This document shows positions 6,597 to 11,873 of a stretch of 11,873 bases of DNA, piece after piece. Under the pieces are notes generated by a model, which saw only the letters and a program-made list of their open reading frames with translations, searched no databases and was not told the DNA's origin. Each line of letters starts with the position of its first letter. Position 1 is the stretch's first letter. The DNA lies in NCBI GenBank assembly GCA_025464645.1, contig JAODGF010000127.1, positions 1 through 11,873 of the forward strand. The letters are read 5' to 3'. Origin of the DNA: Methanosarcinales archaeon. GTDB taxonomy: Archaea > Halobacteriota > Syntropharchaeia > Alkanophagales > Methanospirareceae. A program made the position numbers and the translations under genes.

Positions 6597-7330
6597 ATAA
6601 AAACTAAACCCTTCAGTTCCTTCTCTATTACCCTCTTTGCATCCCGCTCGAATTTACCCTTCACTTCACGCTTCTCCGGCAAGAATTTTTTGAATGGACA
6701 TCCCTCGGGTCTAACTTTATTCTCTGGACATACGCCGAGCGTGAAGCCCCGGCACCACACCTTCGAGAAAATATCAGGGTATTCTTCCAGACATATCTTA
6801 TACATACGCATTGCGAGTTCTCTTATTTCAGGTGACGCTCGTACACAGAGCCTGAGCATAAAGAAGTTTATCAAGCTGCGGACGTTCATTGTTAGTACAT
6901 AATGCGTATGCAAAGCCAGTGGCAGGACGTATCTCGCTTCTTCTCTCGCAACACCAAGTTCTCGCAACTTTGTGTATGCTTCGTTAGCATTTTTCATTGC
7001 ATCCATGTAAATCCTCGCCTCTTCTTCTTTCCCTCTTCGCTCTAACCCTTTTGGAATATAGTAATCAAACCCCTTTTCTTCCTTATACCTCGTGCTCCTT
7101 GCGGTGTGCGAGGCAATCCTGTGCTCTAACAGTTCCCTGCTCACTGCAACACTTATCCCTGAGATGTCCAGGGTGAAATAGATATGCTCGAGCACCGATG
7201 AATAATCATTATCCGTAATTAGCGCGACAATTTCCCTTGCGCTTTGTGTCGGGGGAACACCGCTCACCTTCGCCCCCTCCGAGACTAAATTTATCCCTTC
7301 TTTTGTTACTCTAAGCAATTTCACATCCAT
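6590..7330 (-). CDS. thyX: Flavin-dependent thymidylate synthase ThyX
   Basis: ThyX methylates dUMP to dTMP using a methylene folate (or archaeal pterin analogue) and reduced FAD, as a homotetramer. The 246 residues fit. SSVLEHIYFTLDISGIS (about 44-60) is typical of the family. The signature reads E69-H70-R71-x7-S79 followed by TRY, where the usual motif is RHRx7S, so the first arginine is a glutamate. Further on, MNVRSLINFFMLR (148-160) and ASPEIRELA (165-173) match the second conserved region, with N155 where histidine is common. The tail has cysteines at 193, 201 and 211 in an arrangement (CRGFTLGVC, then GCPF) seen in some anaerobe ThyX proteins and of unknown role. The ATG at 7330 lies about 25 bases from a TTTTTAAAT box, so the mRNA is probably leaderless. 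First gene of an operon with the CBS protein. Confidence 0.93.
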   Translation of the reverse strand: MDVKLLRVTKEGINLVSEGAKVSGVPPTQSAREIVALITDNDYSSVLEHIYFTLDISGISVAVSRELLEHRIASHTARSTRYKEEKGFDYYIPKGLERRGKEEEARIYMDAMKNANEAYTKLRELGVAREEARYVLPLALHTHYVLTMNVRSLINFFMLRLCVRASPEIRELAMRMYKICLEEYPDIFSKVWCRGFTLGVCPENKVRPEGCPFKKFLPEKREVKGKFERDAKRVIEKELKGLVFMR

Positions 7331-7350
7331 TGCATATTTATTATTCCAGA

Positions 7351-7384
7351 GATTTAAAAAGGAAAAAAAGAAAAACTTTAAAAT
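7351..7384. promoter_or_regulatory. Divergent TATA boxes for thyX and mmp3
   Basis: In the 77-base gap, the minus-strand TTTTTAAATC (about 7351-7360) lies about 25 bases before the thyX ATG. On the plus strand, GAAAAACTTTAAAAT (7370-7384) combines a purine-rich BRE-like stretch with a TATA-like box about 28 bases before the mmp3 ATG. Both spacings predict essentially leaderless mRNAs. AGGT directly abuts the mmp3 ATG, too close for a ribosome binding site. Confidence 0.55.
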
Positions 7385-7407
7385 GTTCTCTCTCTTAAAA
7401 TATAGGT

Positions 7408-8949
7408 ATGAAAGTCAAGTTTAATGGTGAGTTGCAGGAAGTCAGAAGTAGGAGGTTAGGTGATATTATCGAAGAGCTGGGCGGTGCATACCGACAAGGC
7501 TGTATAATAGCGATTGTTTCAGAAATAAAGAGAGAAGCATTGAAGAACGAATTTTCCCTGAAGACCGCAGCAAAGAGGGAGGCGAGGATAAAGATTGCCA
7601 GAGAAAAAGAAGTGGGAGCGATGTCTTTATTCCATGATGTCTATAAGAGGTTCCACGGTGAAAGTGGTAGAATAGGCTGGGTAAGCGAGGATATAACCGG
7701 TATTGGTCCGATAAGGACGAATTTAAGTGTAGAAAAAAGCGAGCATAAATACAAGAAATGGGATGTCTTCTTCGGCTTTGGCGGCTTTGATCCGAACATG
7801 ACATACCTTATGATAAGCAAGCGAGAGCACGAAGCTGCTTATGGAACTGGCGGGGATGCCATAATTGGGAAATTAACGAGGGGAAGGAGCATCATTTCAG
7901 ATTTGCGCGAGGGTGATAGAATAGAGGGGATAAGCCCAATTGTAACAAAAGCGGAGCGAGTTGGCGTTGTTACCACTGACTTGAATACCGAGATAAAAGA
8001 AGGACAGGAGATATTCACCTTTGCAAAAATAAAACTCCTTCGAGAAGCACCTATGTCAAGTGAGCATTTCTTGTCTCTTACAAGAGATGGTCTCTTCCAC
8101 ATAGATGATCTTTCATATACTTATCTGGCTTCAGAAGCTTTAAAAAGCCTTAATTTACCGGTTGAGAACATCAGCTACCGATCAAAATATTATCTGTCGG
8201 TCCGAACCTCAGGGAGTGAGAAGGGGAAAGTGTATGCATATAAGGAAAGTAGGCTGCCTCATCCTTCTCATAACGTATTTGGTGAAATAATACAAGGTGG
8301 GGAATTGATGGATTACGCACAACTTGGGGATACTGTTCATGTCACCACCGAGCCCAAGTGGATGACGGTGGTGGGGAAAACACAGCGTGAAGCGGAAGAG
8401 TATTTAGAGAGTGAAGACATCGGACAGTTGAGAGAAGGAAATAAGGATGATAACGCAGTGGTTGTGGACCAGGAGCCAGCGTTGACTATGGATATCATGG
8501 AGGTCGGAGAAGTAAAAACAATTGGGGTAAAGAAGGAATGGGTATTCCCGGTAGAGCTATTTTATGATGAGGCGCCAAAGACCGTGTGGTATTTCAGAAA
8601 GCTTACGGGGTTGATTAACAGACCAATAGGGATTTTAAGAGTGCATTTCTCAGTCCCGGGGATGATGGTGCTATTTCAGGGAAGCGCAGACGAAGCGGGG
8701 ACACTTGTTCCTGAGAACCTGCCAAAAGGAGAGGTAAAAAAGGGGATTCTTGGGGTTACAAACATGTCCAGAGCAAACCGTGGGCTAATGGGAATTAGAT
8801 TGGACGACAGCAAGAAGTACGGACCCACCGGCGAGACTTTCGATGGTGTTAACCTCGTACTTTCTTTTTCCTCTCTCACGCCTTCAACTATGTCTTTTCT
8901 CAGCAAGCTAAAAGAAGGGGATACGATTTATGTGAAGGAAAAAACTTAG
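7408..8949 (+). CDS. mmp3: Methanogenesis marker protein 3 (UPF0288)
   Basis: 513 residues, the usual length of this family, which is found in archaea with methyl-coenzyme M reductase. Mmp3 has been reported as a component of the multi-protein assembly (with McrC, Mmp7, Mmp17 and ATPase A2) that reductively activates MCR by charging its F430 nickel. The N-terminus (MKVKFNGELQEVR, then RLGDIIEELGG) looks like a MoaD/ThiS ubiquitin-like domain of about 90 residues; it is fused onward and so has no free GG tail. Residues 270-335 contain a conserved block with KWMTVVGKTQREAEEYL. Residues about 380-485 (VFPVELFYDEAPKTVWYFRKLTG, split around 376-401) resemble a cyclophilin-like fold. I see a single cysteine (C32), so it probably does not bind an Fe-S cluster through its own cysteines. 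First gene of a probable operon with the radical SAM gene 12 bases downstream. No mcr genes lie in the window. Confidence 0.9.
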   Translation: MKVKFNGELQEVRSRRLGDIIEELGGAYRQGCIIAIVSEIKREALKNEFSLKTAAKREARIKIAREKEVGAMSLFHDVYKRFHGESGRIGWVSEDITGIGPIRTNLSVEKSEHKYKKWDVFFGFGGFDPNMTYLMISKREHEAAYGTGGDAIIGKLTRGRSIISDLREGDRIEGISPIVTKAERVGVVTTDLNTEIKEGQEIFTFAKIKLLREAPMSSEHFLSLTRDGLFHIDDLSYTYLASEALKSLNLPVENISYRSKYYLSVRTSGSEKGKVYAYKESRLPHPSHNVFGEIIQGGELMDYAQLGDTVHVTTEPKWMTVVGKTQREAEEYLESEDIGQLREGNKDDNAVVVDQEPALTMDIMEVGEVKTIGVKKEWVFPVELFYDEAPKTVWYFRKLTGLINRPIGILRVHFSVPGMMVLFQGSADEAGTLVPENLPKGEVKKGILGVTNMSRANRGLMGIRLDDSKKYGPTGETFDGVNLVLSFSSLTPSTMSFLSKLKEGDTIYVKEKT

Positions 8950-8961
8950 CAAGCTTAAGGC

Positions 8962-10002
8962 ATGGAATGTGAGCTAATTAAGCAGGGATTCGAGCAAGGG
9001 AGTTGCCAGGTGCTTGATTTTAAAGAGGGAAGATGGCGAAAAGCTTGTGAATCCACGCTTAGGTACGAGGATGGAATTCCATACCGGTTAATAAATGCAA
9101 TTTTCCTTTCAAGACCTGAGCATTATCTTTCCATTTACCAGTCGGGCTGCAATTTTTCATGTAAAAAGTGCCACTCATGGCATTTTACTCAAAATGCCGT
9201 AGGTGACTGGATGTCTCCCTACGATGTGGCAAAAGAAGTCGAGAAATATTTGGGCGAATACGAGATCACTTTTGTAAGCAGGGAGCACGCAACGAGCTGG
9301 CACGCACGTGAGCTTTGTATCGGATGCGGAAGTTGCGTTATGTATGGTAAGAGGAGCAAGAGATGCCCGGGAGTGCTTGGCGTTGACAAAATTGAATTGA
9401 GTCCGCAAGGCTGGGGACCTGCTCTGAACATAGTTGCATTCACCGGGGGCGACCTCGCATGCCAGCCAGGGTTTTATGCAAAAACCACAGAATTGATAAA
9501 GGGATTAAATGAACGTGTTTGGGTGCTCTTTGAAACTAACGGGTATGGATTAACGCCACATAATTTGGATTTATTCCAGCAGGCAGGAATAGATACCTTC
9601 TGGCTGGATATAAAGGCTTTTGATGAGGAGACACATCGAAAGCTGACGGGGGTATCGAATTCTCGTATCTTGAAACTTCCGGCGGAGATAAAGGAAAGAG
9701 GATTCGTTTTAGAGGTCCTCTCACTATATATTCCCGGCTGGGTAGAGACAGACCAGATAGCCAAAATTGCGACTGAGTTAGCAGCTGTGGATACAGAAAT
9801 TCCTTTTACTATCCTCGCTTTCTTCCCCGAGTATAAAATGATGGATGTCCCGTCTCCTAATATGTGGCAAATGATAGGAGCATATAACGCGGCAAAAGAT
9901 GCGGGATTGAGAAAAATTAAGCTTGGGAATGTTCATTTATTTGTGAACACACGTGAAGAATACGAGATTCTGGAAAAAATGGCTGGACGAGAAAGTCTTT
10001 AG
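8962..10002 (+). CDS. Radical SAM protein, glycyl-radical-activase-like, with extra Fe-S site
   Basis: 346 residues. The radical SAM motif is C63-x3-C67-x2-C70, ligating the [4Fe-4S] cluster that cleaves S-adenosylmethionine. TGGD (161-164) is the SAM amino-group motif, and ETNGYG (191-196) and WLDIKAFDEETHRKLTG (214-230) are closest to pyruvate formate-lyase activating enzymes and the related AmmeMemoRadiSam proteins. Between core strands 1 and 2 lies an insert, C119-x2-C122-x2-C125-x9-C135-P, a ferredoxin-like pattern for a second [4Fe-4S] cluster; additional cysteines occur at 3, 15, 29 and 167. No glycyl radical enzyme is nearby. It begins 12 bases after mmp3 on the same strand, so a role tied to MCR maturation is an inference from context. 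It lacks the CxxxCxxCYFK-type motif expected of the MCR arginine methylase Mmp10, so it is not that enzyme. The ATG at 8962 has only a weak upstream purine run (TTAAGG). Confidence 0.85.
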   Translation: MECELIKQGFEQGSCQVLDFKEGRWRKACESTLRYEDGIPYRLINAIFLSRPEHYLSIYQSGCNFSCKKCHSWHFTQNAVGDWMSPYDVAKEVEKYLGEYEITFVSREHATSWHARELCIGCGSCVMYGKRSKRCPGVLGVDKIELSPQGWGPALNIVAFTGGDLACQPGFYAKTTELIKGLNERVWVLFETNGYGLTPHNLDLFQQAGIDTFWLDIKAFDEETHRKLTGVSNSRILKLPAEIKERGFVLEVLSLYIPGWVETDQIAKIATELAAVDTEIPFTILAFFPEYKMMDVPSPNMWQMIGAYNAAKDAGLRKIKLGNVHLFVNTREEYEILEKMAGRESL

Positions 10003-10058
10003 CTGGTGATGCAGGATGCGTTAAAATTAAAAGAAAAAGCGTCTTGTTTCCCTCTACC

Positions 10059-10067
10059 TATTTATAG
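10059..10067 (+). promoter_or_regulatory. TATA-like box for the coiled-coil gene
   Basis: TATTTATAG lies about 27 bases before the ATG at 10090, the spacing expected for a leaderless archaeal mRNA, and no Shine-Dalgarno site precedes that ATG. It marks a new transcription unit 88 bases after the radical SAM stop. Confidence 0.45.
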
Positions 10068-10089
10068 CCATATGACATAATCAATCATT

Positions 10090-10482
10090 ATGGCTGTATC
10101 AATAGAGGAGCGGCTGAGCAAGGTAGAGGGAGTGGTAAGCGAGCACGACCGTATATTCGATATGCTCCGTGAAGAATTAAGGGGGCTAAGGGAATACATT
10201 GACGGGCGGATAGATGACACGAACAAGAGGATAGATGACTTCAGGGAAGAGACGAACAGACGGTTTGACGAGTTAGACAAGAGAATAGATAAATTAGATG
10301 GGCGAATTGATAAGTTAGATGGGCGATTTGATGCTAACACAGATAAGTTAGATAGGCGAATTAACGAAACAAACAAGAAGCTGGATTCAAATTTCAAATG
10401 GTTGGTTGCGATTCAAATTACAACACTGATTGCGATTATCGGCATGGGTGTCTCGATAACGTTAGCGATATTGCCCAGGTGA
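10090..10482 (+). CDS. Tail-anchored coiled-coil membrane protein
   Basis: 130 residues. Residues about 1-100 form a continuous charged coiled coil, including near-identical seven-residue units (RIDKLDG, RIDKLDG, then RFDANTD and KLDRRIN). Residues 103-127 (WLVAIQITTLIAIIGMGVSI and neighbours) are one hydrophobic transmembrane helix followed only by LPR, so the coiled coil faces the cytoplasm and the protein is anchored by its tail. This design is common among small archaeal and bacterial proteins of unknown function and resembles the DUF1640-like or haemolysin XhlA-like group, though I claim no homology. The ATG at 10090 is the first in frame and fits a TATA box 27 bases upstream. Its stop codon is inside the AGGTGA ribosome binding site of the next gene, so the two are probably translated together. 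A role as a membrane scaffold for that partner is inference. Confidence 0.8.
   Translation: MAVSIEERLSKVEGVVSEHDRIFDMLREELRGLREYIDGRIDDTNKRIDDFREETNRRFDELDKRIDKLDGRIDKLDGRFDANTDKLDRRINETNKKLDSNFKWLVAIQITTLIAIIGMGVSITLAILPR
10288..10329 (+). repeat. 21-bp tandem heptad repeat inside the coiled-coil gene
   Basis: Two adjacent 21-base units encoding DKLDGRI and DKLDGRF differ at only a few bases; a third related unit (DKLDRRI) lies at 10342-10362 and a diverged one (DELDKRI) precedes the pair. They encode the coiled-coil heptads and probably arose by unit duplication. Confidence 0.7.
10477..10482 (+). promoter_or_regulatory. Shine-Dalgarno AGGTGA overlapping the upstream stop
   Basis: AGGTGA ends in the TGA stop of the coiled-coil gene and lies five bases before the ATG at 10488. 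It decides the start of the next gene and indicates translational coupling. A GTG at 10479 is in the same frame but lies within this site and is less likely. Confidence 0.75.
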
Positions 10483-10487
10483 AAAAA

Positions 10488-11342
10488 ATGACCCCTTTGG
10501 GAGAAGAGGAGAGGAATAGCAAGAAATACGAAGCCGAGTATATTGCATGGACAGAGCGTGCAGCAAAGGAAATAGCGGAAACGCTAAAGAAGCTAAACTT
10601 CGATAGAATAAACAAAATCATTGAATTTTACGAAAAAAGCCTCGAACACCCGGCTTCGATGCACTTCCCACTTGAAAGCGAAGAGAAAGAAAAGATCGAA
10701 AAACTCATCGGCAGTAACCGAGTCGAGAAGACCATCTGGCTGAAAACCAAAGCACTCATTTTCGCACCATCTATTTTAGCTCCTTCTACAAGTTCTTTAG
10801 ATTATGGTATTGCAATGCACCGCCGTTTTTTCCTTCGCGGCTTGTGGTTTTCCATCATCGCGCTGAACGAAGCTTATATTAAATCTGCAACTGAGCCCAT
10901 GCTTAGATATATGCTTGAGCACGAAATTGCGCAGGGCGAAATCTACAAAGAATTAGCCGCGCAGCACATAAAAATCCTCAGCTCCGGGATGAAAGGCGTA
11001 GTTCATGAAGAAGCGAGGGTAAAAGCGATACAGCGGTCTGCAATTTCCGCTGATGAACTTCATCGAGAAAGACAGTTGATTCTCGACCTTTCTGCACAAT
11101 CTCCTCTGGTTCCCACGCATTTCGCATCCGCATCGCTATTCAAATATTTGGAGGAGAATTGGGAAGAAGTAAAGCAGTTCGGACTTGCCAGCCAGAACGA
11201 GATAGAAAGAGAATTGGAGCTTTCTGCTGAAAAATTCGCCGATTGGGCTGATTTCTCTTGTAGTGCGTTCAAAATATTTTTACTCGAGTTAAAACGGGAA
11301 ATAACCATGACAGGAGCAGAATATGGGGCAGAAATCGTGTAG
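10488..11342 (+). CDS. Helical protein of unknown function, coupled to the coiled-coil gene
   Basis: 284 residues from the ATG at 10488. The frame stays open upstream to an ATG at 10398, but that would overlap the coiled-coil gene by 85 bases, while AGGTGA sits at the right distance from 10488. I do not recognise the family. The protein looks almost entirely helical. An amphipathic N-terminal part (residues 10-90, WTERAAKEIAETLKKLNFDR) leads to a proline-rich turn (FAPSILAPSTSS, 92-103), then a more hydrophobic stretch (FFLRGLWFSIIALNEAY, 114-130) and a segment MLEHEIAQGEIYKEL (142-156). The grouping of E128, E144, H145 and E151 loosely recalls di-iron helical bundles, but no clean ExxH pair is present, so this is only a thought. 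There is one cysteine (C258) and no convincing membrane span. Its partner may be the membrane-anchored coiled coil encoded just upstream. Confidence 0.78.
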   Translation: MTPLGEEERNSKKYEAEYIAWTERAAKEIAETLKKLNFDRINKIIEFYEKSLEHPASMHFPLESEEKEKIEKLIGSNRVEKTIWLKTKALIFAPSILAPSTSSLDYGIAMHRRFFLRGLWFSIIALNEAYIKSATEPMLRYMLEHEIAQGEIYKELAAQHIKILSSGMKGVVHEEARVKAIQRSAISADELHRERQLILDLSAQSPLVPTHFASASLFKYLEENWEEVKQFGLASQNEIERELELSAEKFADWADFSCSAFKIFLLELKREITMTGAEYGAEIV

Positions 11343-11346
11343 CAAC

Positions 11347-11359
11347 ACTTTTATTTTTG
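11347..11359 (+). terminator. T-rich terminator candidate
   Basis: CTTTTATTTTTG follows the TAG at 11340-11342 by about five bases. Oligo-T stretches without a stem-loop are the usual intrinsic terminator in archaea. It fits the end of the two-gene coiled-coil unit; the evidence is position and composition only. Confidence 0.4.
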
Positions 11360-11375
11360 TTCGAAACTCGGCGTA

Positions 11376-11386
11376 AATTTAAATAC
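11376..11386 (+). promoter_or_regulatory. TATA-like box for the nuclease-like gene
   Basis: AATTTAAATAC lies about 30 bases before the ATG at 11413, suggesting a separate leaderless or short-leader transcript. Only a weak AGAG purine run precedes the ATG. Confidence 0.4.
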
Positions 11387-11412
11387 TTACAAAACAAAAT
11401 ACGAATAGAGAA

Positions 11413-11873
11413 ATGGCAGAAGCAGAATTGAAGAGCAGGATTCTTACGTTACTTGAAGATGACCGTGAGTTCAGAATGAGCGTAGCCGGACTTGTGGGTT
11501 TTAAAGAGATTCTTGAGCGGCTGGAGGAGCACGACCGGAAGTTCGATGAAATTCTGGGCAGGCTGGAGGAGCACGACCGGAAGTTCGAGGTGATTCTCTC
11601 GACTCTGCAGGAACATAGTAAACGCTTTGAGGAGCATGGCAGGATGTTAAAGGGATTAGACCTGAAGATAGAGGCTTTGGGCTCAAGATGGGGTATTTTC
11701 AGCGAGCAAGCTTTCAGGGAAGGTATGAAAAGCATTGTCGAGCAGTATTTTGGCGGTGAAGTGGAAAGATGGATTACTGACGATGAAGAAGGTATTGTCT
11801 TCGGACACCCGTCAAAAGTAGAAGTTGATTTGATTGTAAAAGACGGAGAGCATATCCTCGTTGAAATAAAGTC
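11413..11873 (+). CDS. Coiled-coil protein with PD-(D/E)XK nuclease-like domain, DUF3782 type (partial)
   Basis: The frame is open from the ATG at 11413 to the right edge (153 codons) with no stop. Residues about 30-90 form a coiled coil with three 14-residue units: RLEEHDRKFDEILG, RLEEHDRKFEVILS and a diverged TLQEHSKRFEEHG. From about residue 95, SEQAFREGMKSIVEQYFGG leads into DDEEGIVFGHP and then EVDLIVKDGEHILVEIK. D139 and E151-x-K153 form the core of a PD-(D/E)XK nuclease active site. This layout, coiled coil then EVDLIV...EIK, matches the DUF3782 family seen in many archaea and cyanobacteria, often in several copies, whose substrate and role are unknown. The domain is cut off right after the catalytic lysine, so completeness cannot be judged. 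The long open frame on the opposite strand is a shadow of the biased repeat codons. Confidence 0.8.
   Translation, partial: MAEAELKSRILTLLEDDREFRMSVAGLVGFKEILERLEEHDRKFDEILGRLEEHDRKFEVILSTLQEHSKRFEEHGRMLKGLDLKIEALGSRWGIFSEQAFREGMKSIVEQYFGGEVERWITDDEEGIVFGHPSKVEVDLIVKDGEHILVEIK
11519..11588 (+). repeat. 28-bp direct repeat, 42-bp period, in the nuclease-like gene
   Basis: Bases 11519-11546 and 11561-11588 are identical (beginning GGCTGGAGGAGCACGACC), offset by 42 bases, that is 14 codons or two heptads. A third unit downstream is diverged at DNA and protein level. Perfect identity implies a recent duplication or gene conversion within the coiled coil. Confidence 0.8.

Noticed and set aside
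7466..7804. Minus-strand ORF of 112 codons opposite mmp3
   Set aside because: Antisense to a well-conserved protein; no motif and unlikely composition.
8962..10002. Identification as Mmp10 or NifB
   Set aside because: The cysteine motif context (GCNFSCKKCHSW) and PFL-activase-like motifs differ from Mmp10, and the extra cysteines form only one ferredoxin-like site, not the NifB arrangement.
10288..10362. CRISPR-like or minisatellite array
   Set aside because: The 21-base units are in frame and encode coiled-coil heptads, which explains the periodicity.
10062..10397. Minus-strand ORF of 111 codons opposite the coiled-coil gene
   Set aside because: Serine/leucine/asparagine repeats are the mirror of the heptad repeat codons on the plus strand.
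10398..10487. Upstream extension of the 284-residue protein to an ATG at 10398
   Set aside because: Would overlap the membrane helix codons of the coiled-coil gene; AGGTGA at 10477-10482 fits the ATG at 10488.
11379..11735. Minus-strand ORF of 118 codons opposite the nuclease-like gene
   Set aside because: Low-complexity serine/arginine content mirrors the repeated coding sequence; the plus frame carries the PD-(D/E)XK motif.

Overview
The window reads as the chromosome of a methane-metabolising euryarchaeon. The firmest taxonomic signal is a full-length methanogenesis marker protein 3 (Mmp3, UPF0288 family), which is essentially confined to archaea carrying methyl-coenzyme M reductase (MCR) or its alkane-active relatives. 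Archaeal-style promoters support this: A/T-rich TATA-like boxes about 25-40 bases before start codons, often with no Shine-Dalgarno site. An Lhr-type helicase and a four-CBS protein with a hibernation-factor-like tail also fit. An ANME-1-like or related methanogen/methanotroph lineage is my guess, not something the sequence proves. I see no rRNA, tRNA, CRISPR array or transposase.

Layout. Bases 1-57 are the 3' tail of a coiled-coil gene. Bases 58-328 are AT-rich and hold a start-less, gene-like fragment on the minus strand. Bases 329-3181 (minus) encode an Lhr-type helicase with a C-terminal zinc ribbon; a perfect 19-bp inverted repeat sits over its probable TATA box. Next come a bacterial-type dephospho-CoA kinase CoaE (plus), a small acidic unknown protein (minus), and, from a short divergent promoter, a PfkB-family sugar/nucleoside kinase (plus). 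This kinase converges tail-to-tail on a two-gene minus-strand operon, thyX followed by a CBS-domain protein, where the ribosome binding site of the second gene overlaps the stop of the first. Divergent from thyX, the plus strand carries mmp3 followed 12 bases later by a glycyl-radical-activase-like radical SAM protein.

The right end (10090 onward) looks accessory: a tail-anchored coiled-coil protein, a translationally coupled 284-residue helical protein of unknown function, and the start of a coiled-coil plus PD-(D/E)XK nuclease-like protein of the DUF3782 type that runs off the window.

How the genes fit together. CoaE makes coenzyme A, ThyX makes dTMP, and PfkB phosphorylates a sugar or nucleoside. 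Mmp3 is known as a component of the MCR activation machinery, so the tightly linked radical SAM enzyme is the best candidate here for an undescribed function tied to MCR maturation. The coiled-coil membrane protein with its coupled unknown partner is the second candidate for something undescribed.
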